Positions 1 to 12,600 of a stretch of DNA of 64,000 nt are shown in pieces; the stretch's first letter is position 1, and each line of letters starts with the position of its first letter. Origin of the DNA: Closterium sp. Naga37s-1 (taxonomy: Eukaryota > Streptophyta > Zygnematophyceae > Desmidiales > Closteriaceae); NCBI GenBank assembly GCA_947471745.1, contig CANJKZ010001023.1, positions 310,001 to 374,000 of the forward strand, read 5' to 3'. Both the position numbers and the translations under genes were made by a program. The notes under the pieces are model-generated. The model was not told the origin of the DNA. It saw nothing but the letters and a program-made list of their open reading frames with translations, and made no database searches.

Positions 1-953
1 AACGTTGACGTTTCACATTCTTCGATATTGCCATTGTTGGCTTGTGGTAATTATAAGCAGTGCATAACTCATTAACCCTCGAATGTTTGTATTTTATCAA
101 GGTGAATGATATTTCACTGTAAGAAGCGCATAGCATTCTCAGTCGTAAGTTTCTGATTACTTATGCGAAGGTGGTGTATTACCTGTGGGCGCAAACAACC
201 GCCGTAGGCAACGAGGAAGGAGAGAGTCCGAGAGGGGGACTGCTTTGCCACCCTGGTCCGCTACGGGACAGAGCTGTCGCTGCACAGCTCACCCAACCGG
301 AAAACGACACAAGTGGCAGTTAGCTAGCTCAACTCGTCCAAGGAACAACTCTTCATTCCTCACGTGGATGGCATGCGCCCGCAACTCGACCCTTCGTCAT
401 GCAATAGGTTCGTGCTGACTGTGGCAGAGCAGCAATTACTGCAGATGGGACGTCTGTTGGCGGGAAAAAATACGCTCACAGTAATAACCTAAGTTTGGAG
501 CCACCTGGATCAGCAATTAAGACACTAAAAATACATGTGAAGTTACGTGCTCCTTACTGGCTATGAATCTCACTATCTTATTTTATTAACCATGTACTAG
601 TGAAGGGACCAATCTATCAGCCTTTCCAGCAAAATGCTGGAACTTGGACCTTGTAGGGAGCCTACATTATCGCCTTTGTCAACTAGCCCAGGATGGCTGG
701 GCGGTGTAGAGTGGCGTCAAATCCTCTCTCCTATTGGAGGGCGTCTTCTTAGCGCTCCTGGTACAGCAAAAAATGCAGCGCGAGAGGGGCCGTGAGAACA
801 CTAACAAATCCATCATGGATAATGTGCAGGAAGACCTAAAAGACTCACGAGATGCTCGAATCAACTGTCTTGACACACACATTATCTCACAGCATATACC
901 AATAAACTTCGTATCGCATCACCTCAACATACATGTAGTTGCATATCAGGAGC
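1..953. other. Stretch without recognised gene
   Basis: No family could be recognised here. It lies downstream of the SSX2IP-like gene that ends near 954. A sequence of about 30 bp including GCATATCAGGAGCTC occurs at about 931-956 and again at 970-992, so the duplication habit of this region starts here. Short open frames in this stretch show no domain or codon pattern that supports coding. Confidence 0.5.
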
Positions 954-3900
954 TCACCCTGGGGTGTGCATGTAGTTGCATATCAGGAGCTCCTGGAAGG
1001 GAGGGTACAGGGAGAAGGGCAAAGCAGCAACGACGGTCAGAATTCCAAGGCCGAGAATTATCATAATTCCTTCCAGCTCTCCTCCACTTCCACTCCTAAG
1101 CATCCCCACACCAGCACACCACCCAATCCACTACCCCTCTTTGCCCATCTATCTCCTCCTCCCCTCTGCTCCACTCCCTCCCCTTCTTCCCTCCCCTACC
1201 ACCCTCCCCCGCCCTGCCCCTCCCCTCCCAGTGTGCTCCATCCTCGTTACAATCCGCATCATTTACGCGCCTCAAACATAGACTCCTCACACATACCTGC
1301 TCGGCCAAACGCTCTCTGCACGCCTCCAGCTCTTCTCTCAGAGCAGCCATCTCGTTACTGTCCCCTCCGATACAGCCACCACCCACTGCAGCAGAAGCTG
1401 CCTGCTGCTGCGCTGCTCTCTGGACGAGATCCTGAAGGGAACAGCGGGGTGGGCAAATGAGATTTTTTATATCATAACACACAATGGAGGAAAAAAAAAT
1501 GGCGACCGCAGCAATGATTCCACAAAGGGGAAATACTGGGTGGGACAATTCTAGAATCACGCTGGTCTTTACTAATAATGAATCATTCACTGGGCGGTAC
1601 ATACACGCATGGCCGTCACAATGCGTTGGTGCAGATCCATGATGTGTGGACAGGCCATGTTGGGTGGCAGGGCGTACACGTCCTGGTGGGGGAAAGAGTG
1701 GGGACAGAAGCTTGAGGAAAAGAAAGAAATTGCAGGAAATGAAGAAAGGACAGCAATAACATAAAGCGTGGGATTTTTTTCAAAGGGGCGTGGAACTTGA
1801 GCAGACGGACATTTTCAACTTCCTGTTCTCAAGAGGACTCACCATGTTTTCCTCTTCCTCTTCTTCCAATTCCTCCTCCCTCTCCGAACCACACTCACTC
1901 CCTCTATCCTCCTCTTTCGCGTCCCTTCTGCTTCCCTCCTCCTCGGAACTCTTCTCATGGCCCCTTTCCTTCTGCTGCCCTTCTCCTACTGACGAGGGCA
2001 GGCCCTTGCTGTACTCGCTAATGAGTGATTGGAGGTCCGTCTGAAGAAACAGATCCAAAAAAGCGACATCTTGCAATGAGATGGGTAGCAGGAACAAGGG
2101 CACGTGAATTTGAGACACGAGCCATGCAAGCAGGCAGTGGATTTGTAATAACATTACAATAAATAATAGTCATAAAGGAAAATTATCAATGGGTCGAATA
2201 AACAACTTACATATATTGTCCATTTGTTTAGGTGTACCTGCATGGAGCGAATGACTGCCATGAGCTGCTTGCTGTCCTCCCCCACTGCCCTCAGCTGCCT
2301 TTCATGCGCCTCCATCTGTTACCAGTGGGACAGTGGGGAAAGATGATGCATGGACAGAGAGGAGCGAGTACCAATGAACGGGAGGACAGAGGAAAAAAGC
2401 CTGTAAAGAAGTCGCAACAAGGTCTGGACTGGTGTCGCATGGAGGGGTTAAGTGGGGGTGGGGGAGGGGGGGGAACAGGAGAGCAATGCGGGAAGAGTCG
2501 CAGCAGCTTCGACTCTTAACACAGTGATTATGATAAAAGAAGGCACTTAGCAGAGTGACACCTACGACGCGACACTTAAGAGCGTAGCATTGAACCTAGC
2601 GACGCTCAAGGGATTCACGCTTACCATGCGCTTGTAAAAGTCGCTATCTGACTTCTTCCCGCCCCATGTGGCCCTCTGCCTGCCCTCTGACTGCAACACA
2701 CAGAGAACAGGGGAGTACAGGGGAACAAGGATGGGGTACGCATTTGTTGGGATAGGAGGGACAAGGTTGGGTAAGGCTGGGTGGAAGGGAAGAAGGATCT
2801 CACATCTAGCTGCCTGGCGGGCATGCGCTTGCCTCCCACGCACAACCCTAGCCTCTCCTATGCAAAGCACAGCACAACACCGCAACGCGCACTTCCGTAC
2901 CACAGTCCACCGCACTGTACCTGGGGATTGAGGTTGACAATATCCACTCCCGGCTGCCTGGTGGGCGTGCGCTTGCCCCCCACGCAAGACGCGAGCTTCT
3001 CCTGCAGCTTCACAAACTCGCGCTTCTCCTTGCGCAGCTCGAACGCCTGCTGCGCCTTCACTTGCTGCAGGGGGCGGGTGGGAGAGGCGTGGGTGGATGG
3101 TGGGACGAGCGTGGTGAATACACGTATAGAAAACCTCGGAAAGGCGCCGAAAAGAAGCAGTGAGTGAGATGGTGGACTGGATGGAGTCAAATACATCAGT
3201 ATCGAGGACAGAAGAGTTTCGAGGATATAACAGTATCGAGGATACTGCTTGCTGACTCACCTGCAGGGCTTGCTGACTCACCTGCAGGACTTGCTGAGTC
3301 ACCTGCAGGACTTGCTGACTCACCTGCAGGGCGATGACATGCTTGCTGAGCTCGTCCCTCTCTGCTCTTAACTTCTTGATCTGCGCCTTGAACTCCGCCG
3401 CCGCTTTTTGCTCCTGGTGGGTCCATCCACAGGACACGCAGAGAGGCAATAAGAGATGAAACGAGAGTCGAATGGGATGACCCTTTTTGAGGCGCCGCAA
3501 AGCTGCTTGCTGAGCTCGTCCCTCTCTGCTCTTAGCTTCTTGATCTACGCCTTGAACTCCGCCGCCGCCTTTTGCTCCTGGAGAGCGACGAGTCGATTCA
3601 TAGGACACGCCGGAAGACGAGATGAGAGTGAGATGGGAGAAGATGAGACGAGGCGAGTTACAATGAGACGAGAAACACGATACACACAGAAATTTCCTCT
3701 GGTGCTGGAAGCAGGGCTCGCGACTGGATTATCTCCTCATTCTCTTGTGCATGATGATATCGGCTGTGCTTGTTTACCACTCTCCTGCACCCATTCCCAC
3801 CCAATCTCGTCCATTCCCACCCATCTATCCCCCTCCTTCTCCTCTCTCTCTTGCTCCCAGCCCACACCCCCACCTGCGCTGTAAGCGACTGGATTTTCCG

Positions 3901-4424
3901 CCTTGCGACTTCCAGCTCGTCTTCTAGACGATCCGAGCGACTCTCCGCCGTCGCCAGGTCGCACATGAGCCGGTGTCGCTGCGTCGCCAGGTCGTCGAGC
4001 TGTTTCGCATCCGCCTGTCGCTGCTGCACTAGCTGGTAGATGCAGTCGCACGCCGTCGCCATGGACGCCTGCGAACATTCATGCGACATGCAATGACACA
4101 AAGCAAGCGCTGGTTGCCGGGAAAGCGGTCCTGGACGTATGTTTAAGAGACTGAAGCATTCTGTGGAGCGAAATCCAAGCAGCTCAGAGGTCTGGAATCT
4201 GATTAGTAACCTGCAAAGCATAATGAATTAGTAATTACCTGATACGACATGAACTAATTAAACGAATTCTTGGGTGAGTCACTAACCGCTTCATCGGATC
4301 GAAGTGCGAGGGTCGGTGGAAGACCGAGCAGTACCAATGACTCGTTCAGGTACGCGATACAGTGGTCAAGGTTTTGCATGTTAGCGAATCCGTCCGCCAG
4401 CTGCAGGGGATGTTCATCCTCCAT
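954..4424 (-). CDS. SSX2IP/ADIP-family coiled-coil protein
   Basis: Ten exons can be read on the minus strand: 4287-4424, 3874-4068, 3324-3413, 2921-3064, 2625-2690, 2238-2315, 1843-2040, 1605-1682, 1297-1431 and a tentative last exon 954-992 with stop. The first nine all have lengths divisible by three, giving about 386 residues. The start MEDEHPLQLADGF leads into an N-terminal block with NLDHCIAYLNESL and then CDCIYQLVQQRQ, the hallmark of the ADIP (afadin- and alpha-actinin-binding) family, which has a plant member of similar length. The rest is predicted coiled coil followed by a Glu/Lys-rich segment (exon 7). In animals the family acts at adherens junctions and centriolar satellites; in plants its role is unclear, and a microtubule or cytoskeletal scaffold role is inference. 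Exon 3 and exon 4 have extra copies in adjacent introns. The gene is divergent from the LanC-like gene. The 3' end is the weakest part. Confidence 0.72.
2809..2870 (-). repeat. Echo of exon 4 of the SSX2IP-like gene
   Basis: About 55 bp here (GCTGCCTGGCGGGCATGCG...) copy the exon 4 segment at about 2953-3002 with several substitutions. It lies in the intron between exons 4 and 5. The copy keeps the reading of CVGGKR but lacks both exon ends, so it is probably not spliced. Confidence 0.7.
3241..3330 (-). repeat. 21-bp array that multiplies a 5' splice site
   Basis: Four copies of a 21-bp unit with period exactly 21 cover the exon 3 donor. Each carries CTGCAG followed by GTGAGTCA or GTGACTCA on the minus strand, so there are four consecutive candidate donors. 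The unit is seven codons, so choosing a downstream donor would lengthen the protein in steps of seven residues (repeats of the type LQVSQQ) without shifting the frame. Confidence 0.8.
3484..3600 (-). repeat. Palindrome plus echo of exon 3 with a stop
   Basis: An imperfect palindrome TTTTGAGGCGCCGCAAAG (3484-3501) is followed by a second copy of exon 3 and its flank (to about 3600). The true exon is at 3324-3413. The echo has TAG in place of CAG in the middle of the exon, so including it would truncate the protein; it is a decayed exon copy. Confidence 0.75.
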
Positions 4425-5483
4425 CGTTTCTCGACGAGCGCTTAGTGATGTAAAGCGGGGACTCTAATAATAATTTAGTCAATAAATAAAACGCCAGCGA
4501 CAGATTACTGCTCCGTGGTAGCTAACAGGGATAGCCGAAACCGATTCTCATCCAATAGCCTCCGCTAGAATCCAGGTAGAAAGGAGAATTCCAAGCTATC
4601 AGGAAGTGGAGTCGTAGCGTAGCTTGAGGCAACGCGTCGATGGCGACGGAAACTTCAAGGCGGAAGGAATTTTAGACGGCGGTGAAACCGACGCGTTTGA
4701 GATAACTTCTAGGTGATGAAGGCCTCGAGTCCAAAAAGCTTCAGGGTGATATGGTTCAGATCACAACTCAAGTATTTAGAATGGCTTTCGAAGTTGACTG
4801 GTGCTGGTGGCAGGGAAACTCGAATCGCGTGTGTCAGAGAGAGGAGATGCTGACAGTTTGGGAGGGAGAGGGTGTCTGGTTCGTTTCTTTTCGAGCCAGG
4901 TTCCACGGTTTTCACTGGTGCGTTACGGTTTCAAGCGGTGCTGAAACTGAACCGCGATGGATGACTGGTGGACCAACACGCCCCAGCCCAACATCAGCTG
5001 CGGTGTACGTGAATGACCTTATGTTGATTTGTTCGTACGAGGCATACGCGTTAAAAAGAACCGTCCAAGCCTCAAACAACTGTGTAACCTGCTTCGTCTG
5101 TTCGTCCGTTCTTCGCCACGCAATCAAAATCGCCCCGTTCTCCATTCCCCCCTACACCCAAGTTCCAACCTGCGCCAAGCCCAGAGATGTCATGTGCACT
5201 CACACACTCCCTCCCCCTGCATGTTTCAAATTCCGCGCTGCAATTTTTCCCCTACCTCGAGTCGCTGCATGTCGTCTTTGCCTATCCACGTGTCTCACCT
5301 TGCCGAAACCGCATGAAGGAAAGCATCAGATTCGGAAATTACTTCATTTGTATATGCTTTTCCTCGGCCTTCTGCTGACGCGCTCCCGTCACCTCCAGTC
5401 TATCTGACCTCCCTCGTCATCTCTCTTCCCACGTTCTCTGCCAGTAAAGCGCGGACATTCGGTGCGCGGGAGAAGAACGGTCA
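4425..5483. promoter_or_regulatory. Divergent intergenic region
   Basis: About 1.06 kb separates the start codons of the SSX2IP-like gene (minus) and the LanC-like gene (plus), so both promoters must lie here. I see no convincing TATA box and no recognised RNA gene or element. The assignment as promoter region is positional only. Confidence 0.4.
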
Positions 5484-8400
5484 ATGCTGTCTGTCGCGGT
5501 TTCCGCAAGGAGCTTTTCATCTCTCGCACGCCCATGTCGTCGCGCCCAGCCCCTCACGCGCCGATGTAGTGTCCCCACCGCTCTCCCTAGTAGTACTACC
5601 GCTTCCGCGCCTTCGTCCGCTTCCGCGTCCGCTTATTCCGCTTCTTCCGCTTCTTCCGCCTCCGCCGCCGCTTCTCGCTTCGCCGCCCGTTTGTCCTCAT
5701 TCTCCTCCGCGCATATCCCGTCGTTCCAAACTCCCGTACAACCATCGCTGCAAGCGGAGAAAACATCCTCGTTGGTAACAGTCATGAGCCACCAGCAGCA
5801 TCGCCGGCAACATCACAGCGGCCGGCAAGACGAAAAAAGCGGGCGTCAGATCCACCAGGAAAACTCCCAGCAGCAAGCAGAAAGCGCACGCGCGGCCGCC
5901 TTCCCGGTTTCTATAGCTGACGGTCGCCGGTTCCACAACCTGCTAGCCGACTATGACCCCTCCCAGGCTGCTGTAGCGCAAGTGGAACGAAGGGCTCGGG
6001 AGTTAGGGGTCCCTGCAGGCGGAGTGACTGTAACGGGGGAAGGCGGAGTGAATGTAACGGGGAAAACAGGAGTGACTGTGACAGGGAAAGGGCGGGGAGA
6101 AGAGAGCAGGGTGGGTTCGTCGCTGCCAGGTGTCGGGCCGTCATTGGCTGTTCCGTCTGAGGAGGAGTTTCTGCGAGCGGGTTTGGAGCTGAAAGATCAG
6201 GTGGGGTGCTTAGTTTTAGTCTAGAACCACTCCAACACTTAGCTCCTCGTTCTTCTCACCCGCCTCCTCCTCTCCTTTACCCCCTCCCTTACCCTCCCCC
6301 TCCCTCCCCCCCCCTCTCCTCCCTTTCTTCACCTCACAAAAGCATATCTGCCTTCCGTTTCGTTTCGCCCTTTAGTTTGACACAGATAGTGGCTGCCAGG
6401 GTCCGGGACCCGTTTCTCTATGTGGGCCTGCAGGGAACAGCCTGGGTGTGCTTCAGAACCTCTGTTATCTCATCCCTCTTCCTCCTATCCTTGCCCTCAT
6501 CCGTGCCTCGCTAACACAGACAGTGCAAGCCACGTGGACGAACGGAACTCCAGCGCCCAGGGTACGCGGCCCCTTTCTTCATTCTTCTCACTCGTCTGCT
6601 CGCGTCCCCCCCCCCCTCCTTTGCCTTGCAAGCACAGATAGTGCAAGCCACATGGACGAACGGAGGTCCAGCGCCCAGGGTGCGGGACCCATTCCTCTAT
6701 GTGGGCCTGCTGGCAACAGCCTGGGTGTGCTTCAGAGCCTCTGTTATTTCAACCCTCTTCCTCCTATCCTCCTCCTCCCCCTTGCACCTCGCAAGCACAG
6801 ATAGTGCAAGCCACATGGACGAACGGAGCGCCAGCTCGCAGGGTGCGGGACCCGTTCCTCTATGTGGGCCTGCTGGGGACAGCGTGGGTGTGCTTCAGAG
6901 CATATCAGGCCACAGGCGATGTTTCTGACCTGGCACTTGCTGCGGACATCATCCGGGCTGCTGCTGACATGGCGGAACGCCATCGAACGTGGGTAGCTGT
7001 GCTGGCTTTTGTCTGTGCCTGTCCTAGTTTCGGGCTTCATGGTACTCGCATATGCTGTCAGTTTATATGCTGTCAGTTGTGTTTTGCGCCGACTCAAAAC
7101 ACACCTGGCTTTATAATACTCGCATGTGCTGTCAGTGCTTCCTAACAGCTCACGTACCTCCATTGCTCTACCATCACTCCCCCATCGCTCATAATCACTC
7201 CTCCCTTTTCTCCCCATGCCATCAGGCATTACACCTTCTACTGTGGTCAACCGGGCATTCTTGCATTGGGAGCTGTCATGCATCATCATCTCATGCACCA
7301 CTCGCAGCAGCAACCGCAGCAACCTTTGCACCAACACCAGCAGCAGCAGCACGAGGAGCTCGACTCCAATCCCTACCTCCGCTCCTTCCTCTCCCTCCTC
7401 ACCTCCTCACTCCCCTCGCTCTCCCTCCTCCCCTCCTCCCCCACCGACACTGCACCAGCCACCATCCCCCACGAGCTACTGTACGGGAGAGCAGGCATGC
7501 TCTGGGCCTTCCTGTTCCTGCGCAGGAACCTTCCTGTGGATATGCGAAGGAATCTTCTTCCTTTCTCTCGCCCGCCCCATTGCTGCTGCCATTGTGGAAG
7601 CGGGGCTGTCCCTTGCGTCGACGTATGCTCATGGTAAGCACATCGACAGGATTTCAGGGTAGAACTGTAGAGATGGCGTTTGAGTCAGCTCAAAAGTCAC
7701 CTCGCTTCAAAAGCCATTGTGGATGCGGGGCTGTCCCTTGCGTCGATGTATGCTCATGGTAAGCAAGAAGACAAAAAGGCATGGTGGAACTTCTGAGTGC
7801 AGGCGTGCGGGGCATGGTCCCCGCCCACCCCTCATGTACGAGTGGTATGGGACGCGGTACCTGGGGGTAGCAGCTGGCATGAGAAGACTCATTCTCGTTG
7901 CATGTAACCATGCTGTCCTGCCCCCTGTTCCCCATGCTGAATGCAGATGGCCACCCCCTCCCGCCCCTCATGTATGAGTGGTACGGCACCCGGTATCTGG
8001 GGGCAGAACACAGCATGAGAAAGACTCATTCTCATTGCGTGCATCCATGCTGACATGCCCCACTTAAACTTCTTCTGCAGATGGAAGTCCCCTCCCGCCT
8101 CTCATGTACGAGTGGTACGGCACTCGGTACCTGGGGGCAGCACACGGCGTGGCAGGGATAGTACACGTGCTGCTGCTGCTACGGAGAGAAGAACTGGAGG
8201 AGGAGGCGGAACTGGAGGAAGTGGGGAAGGAGAGGGGTGCAACAGCAGGCGTCAGGGAAGCAGCAGTGCTAGGAGGCAGTGCGAGGGAAAGGGGAGACAG
8301 GACACTGGAGGAGGCAGCAGAAGCAGCAGCAGCAGCGCTGGAATACCTAGTGGCCACTCGCCTGCCTTCCGGGAACTATGCTGCGAGCGATGAGGAGAGC

Positions 8401-9204
8401 CGAGCGGCTGCTGCTGCAGTCAGAAACACACTCAAACGAGAAAGCAGTGCTGCTGCTGCTGCTGCTAGGGGTATCGCGGGTGGGGGTGGAAGCACGGGCG
8501 AGGGAGAGGTGAGGGAGGTGCAAGAGGCAGATCGGTTGGTGCACTGGTGCCACGGAACCCCTGGTGTGGCTCCCGCTCTCGCCCATGCTGCTATGGTGAG
8601 CCCCTTAGCTCATGCTTCTGAAGTGATTAGACCTCGATCTGTTGGCACTCAGTCCGTTCTTTTGGCCATAAACCGCTCAATTCCAGTGCTCATCCTTTCC
8701 TCTGCCCTTAATGCCCTCTCCTCCTTGCACCAGCTGTTTCCGTCCAAGCCCCAGTTGCTGCAAGCAGCCATCGAGGCAGGAGAGGTTGTTTGGCACCGAG
8801 GCTTGCTACGCAGGGTCGGTCTCTGCCATGGCATCAGCGGCAACGCCTACACTTTCCTGGCTCTCCACCGAGCCACAACTGCAGGCTCGGCAACCGTCCC
8901 TGCCCCAGGTTTGGGATCAGCTGCTGCCGAGGGCGCTGGAGCTTCTATGGCTGCCACTTCAGCATCGCCCGGAGCTCAGACAGCAGGAGACAATGACACA
9001 TCAGCACTGATGACACGTCACCTGCACAGAGCACGCGCATTTGCTGGCTTCCTGCATGCCAACTGGCGCCAGCTGGCGGAGGCAGGCACCCTGCACTGCG
9101 GGGATCACCCGTTCTCCCTCATGGAAGGTCTGGGCGGCCCTGCTTGTCTGTTTCTGGACATGAGCCGGCCCAATGAAGCAAGGTTTCCAGGGTACGAGCT
9201 GTAG
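5484..9204 (+). CDS. LanC-like protein (GCR2/LANCL family)
   Basis: Five coding exons are read: 5484-6200, 6801-6988, 7226-7633, 8081-8595 and 8734-9204, all with GT-AG borders and compatible phases, about 765 residues. Family signatures are present: CGQPGI, YGRAG, MYEWYGTRYLGAAHGVAG, CHGTPG and LCHGISGNAYTFL; the Cys and Cys-His of the last two correspond to the zinc ligands of LanC cyclases. Eukaryotic LanC-like proteins add glutathione to dehydrated residues and bind GSH; in plants they are cytosolic or membrane-associated. The protein is longer than the usual 400-430 residues because of a Ser/Ala-rich N-terminal leader of about 140 residues (possibly a transit peptide; an alternative start is ATG 5784), a His/Gln-rich loop in exon 3 and an Ala-rich loop in exon 4. 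Exon 3 contains a one-base frame change between about 7520 and 7585, either an assembly error or a real lesion. Exons 2, 3 and 4 have echoes in adjoining introns. Confidence 0.85.
6385..6800 (+). repeat. Three echoes of LanC-like exon 2
   Basis: Partial copies of the start of exon 2 lie at about 6389-6470, 6520-6570 and 6637-6750, upstream of the true exon at 6801. Two of them preserve the sequence behind the acceptor (encoding VQATWTNG) and two preserve RDPFLYVGL. None continues into the full exon or has a strong donor. No palindrome of the junction type is visible here. Confidence 0.8.
7588..8020 (+). repeat. Echoes of LanC-like exons 3 and 4 with a junction palindrome
   Basis: The 3' end of exon 3 with its donor (7588-7640) is copied at 7711-7763. 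Exactly between the copies lies the near-palindrome TTTGAGTCAGCTCAAAA at 7679-7695. The start of exon 4 (8081 onward) is copied at about 7815-7880 and 7946-8020, each encoding LMYEWYGTRYLG; the second has a usable acceptor. Confidence 0.8.
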
Positions 9205-9600
9205 AGCTGGCTTGGATATAGTGATTGTGGAACCTGTGTAGGATATAGTGCAGAGAGGGTGGAGATAGTGGGAGGGTTTTGTCAAGGACTGATGCGCTGT
9301 GTTGCACTAGCAAAAGATAAGAGTGTAGATGTTGACAAGGTAGCAGTTGAAATCACAATGCTGTGGATGTTAAAAAGTTGGTTTTACCAAAGGGTGTGGT
9401 GTGAACCTGTTCTTCGTGAAGCAGCAAGTATACCTCCTTGAGCAACTCAATCAGGAAAAAAGAAAAGGACCATCAATACTCACAACAATCGTGAACTAAT
9501 GGGTTCATGGCTTGGCTATGAGGTCAGTAGCTCTGCCATAGCTCGGCTATTGGGTTCATGGCTCCTTGCAGCGGTAGTGCATACACGCAGAGGCCGAGAT
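9205..9600. other. 3' flank and duplicated exon-like fragment
   Basis: The first 280 bp is the 3' flank of the LanC-like gene. The segment 9490-9600 (GGGTTCATGGCTTGGCTA... and GTGCATACACGC...) has second copies at 13333-13406 and 13585-13640, on the far side of the satellite arrays. Confidence 0.6.
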
Positions 9601-9604
9601 CCAA

Positions 9605-12600
9605 CCGAGAAGGAGGCATAGGCCTAACAACGTAAGAGCCTAACAGTGTAACAGCCTAACAGCGTAACAGCCTAACACCGTAACAGCGCAACAGCCTAAC
9701 AGTGTAATAGCCTAACAGCGTAACAGCTTAACAGCGTAACAGCCTAACAGCGTAACAGCCTAACAGCCTAACAGATTAACAGCCTGACAGCGTAACAGCC
9801 TGACAGCGTAACAGCCTAACAACGTAACAGCCTAGCAGCGTAACAACCTAGCAGCGTAATAGCCTAGCAGCATAACAGCCTAGCAACGTAACAGCCTGAC
9901 AGCGTAACAGCTTAGCAGCGTAACAACCTAGCCGCGTAACAGCCTAGCAGCGTAACAACGTACCAGCGTAATAGCCTAACAGCGTAACAGCCTAACAGCG
10001 TAACAGCCTAACAACGTAACAGCCTAACAGCGTAGCAGCCTAACAGCATAACAGCGTAACAGCCTAACAGCCTAACAGCGTAACAGCGTAATAGCCTAAC
10101 AGCGTAACAGCGTAATAGCCTAACAGCGTAACAGCCTAACAGCGTAACGGCCTAACAGCGTAACAGCGTAACAGCCTAACAGCGTAACATCGTAACAGCG
10201 TAACAGCGTAACAAACTAACAGCGTAACAGCGTAACAGCCTAACAGCGTAGCAGCCTAACAGCGTAGCAGGCTAACAGCGTAGCAGGCTAACAACGTAGC
10301 AGCGTAACAGCTAGCGTACCAGCTTAGCAGCGTAACAGCTTAGCAGCGTAACAAATTAGCAGCGTAACAGCTTAGCAGCGTAACAGCGTAGCAGCGTAAC
10401 AGCGCAACAGCGTAGCAGCGCAACAGCGTAGCAGCGCAACAGCGTAGCAGCGTAACAGCGTAACAATTTAAAAGCGTAACACCTTAATAACGTAACAGCT
10501 TAACATCCTAACAGCTAAACAGCCTAACAGCTTAACAGCGTAACAGCATAACAGCGTAACAGCCTAACAGCGTAACAGCCTAACAGCGTAACAGCCTAAC
10601 AGCTTAGCAGCCTAACAGCGTAGCAGCCTAACAGCGTAGCACCCTAACAGCGTAGCAGCCTAACAGCGTAACAACGTAACAGCGTAAAAGGGTAACAGCG
10701 TAACAGCGTAACAACGTAAAAGCCTAACAGCGTAACAGCCTAACAGCGTAACAGCCTAACAACGTAACAACGTGACAGCGTAACAACGTAACAGCGTAAC
10801 AGCCTAACAGCGTAACAACCTAACAGCGTAACAGCCTAACAGCGTAACAGACTAACAGCGTAACAGACTAACAGCGTAACAACCTAACAGCGTAACAACC
10901 TAACAGCGTAACAGCGTAACAGCCTAACACGTAATAGCCGAACAGCGTAACAACCTAAAGCGTAACAGCCTAACAGAGTAACAGCGTAACAGCGTAACAG
11001 CGGAACAGCGTAACAGCGGAACAGCCTAACAGCGGAACAGCCTAACAGCGTAACAGCCTAACAGCGTAACAGCCTAACCGCGTAACAGCCTAACAGCGTA
11101 ACAGCCTAACAACGTAACAACGTAACAGCGTAACAGCGTAACAGCCTAACAGCGTAACAGCCTAACAGCGTAACAGCCTAACAGCGTAACAGCCTAACAG
11201 CGTAACAGCCTAACAGCCTAAGAACGTAACAGCCTAACAACCTAACAGCCTAACAGCGTAGCACCCTAATAGCTTAACAACCTAACAGCGTAACAGCCTA
11301 ACAGCGTAACAGCCTAACAGCGTAACAGCCTAACAGCGTAACAGCCTAACAGCATAACAACCTAACAGCATAACAGCCTAACAGCGTAACAGCCTAACTG
11401 CGTAACAGCCTAACTGCGTAACAGCCAAACAGCTTAACAGCCTAACAGCTTAACAGCGTAACAGCGTAACAGCCTAACAGAGTAACAGCCTAACAGCTTA
11501 ACAGCCTAACAGCCTAACAGCGTAACAGCCTAACAGCCTAACAGCCTAACAGCGTAACAGCCTAACAGCGTAACAGCCTAACAGCGAAACAGCCTAACAG
11601 CGTAACAGCCTAACAGCGTAACAGCTTAACAGCGTAACAGACTAACAGCGTAACAGCCTAACAGCGGAACAACCTAACAGCGTAACAGCCTAACAGCATA
11701 ACAACCTAACAGCATAACAGCCTAACAGCGTAACAGCCTAACAGCGTAACAGCCTAACTGCGTAACAGCCTAACTGCGTAACAGCCAAACAGCTTAACAG
11801 CCTAACAGCTTAACAGCGTAACAGCGTAACAGCCTAACAGAGTAACGGCCTAACAGCTTAACAGCCTAACAGCCTAACAGCGTAACAGCCTAACAGCCTA
11901 ACAGCCTAACAGCGTAACAGCCTAACAGCGTAACAGCCTAACAGCGAAACAGCCTAACAGCGTAACAGCCTAACAGCGTAACAGCCTAACAGCGTAACAG
12001 ACTAACAGCGTAACAGCCTAACAGCGGAACAACCTAGCAGCGTAACAGCGTAACATCGTAACAGCGTAACAGCCTAACAGCGTAACAACCTAACAGCGTA
12101 ACAGCCTAACAGTGTAACAGCCTAACAGCGTAACAACCAAACAACATAACAGCCAAACAGCGTAACAGCCTAATATCTTAACAACCTAACAGCGTAACAG
12201 CCTAACAGCTTAACAGCCTAACAGCGTAACAGCCTAACAGCATAACAACCTAACAGCATAACAGCCTAACAGCGTAACAGCCTAACTGAGTAACAGCCTA
12301 ACTGCGTAACAGCCTAATAGTGTAACAGCCTAACAGTTTAACAGCCTAACACCAAAATAGCCTAACACCTTAACTGCCTAACAGCATGACAGCCTAACAG
12401 CGTAACAGCCCAACAGCTTAACAGCCTAACAGCGCAACAGCCTAACAACGTAACAGCGTAGCAGCGCAACAACGTAACAGCGTAACTGCGTAACACCCTA
12501 ATAGCGTAACAGCCTAACAGCGTAACAGCCTAACAGTGTAACAGCCTAACAGCGTAACAGACAATCGATGTAACAGCATAACAGACAATCGACGTAACAG

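Noticed and set aside
1096..1602. Single long minus-strand gene
   Set aside because: Only 1297-1431 of this frame is bounded by splice sites and fits the SSX2IP-like gene; the rest is intron read-through.
5484..9204. Lanthipeptide (bacterial) biosynthesis locus
   Set aside because: The LanC-like protein has introns and plant-type neighbours; no precursor peptide or LanB/LanM gene is present. It is the eukaryotic LANCL family.
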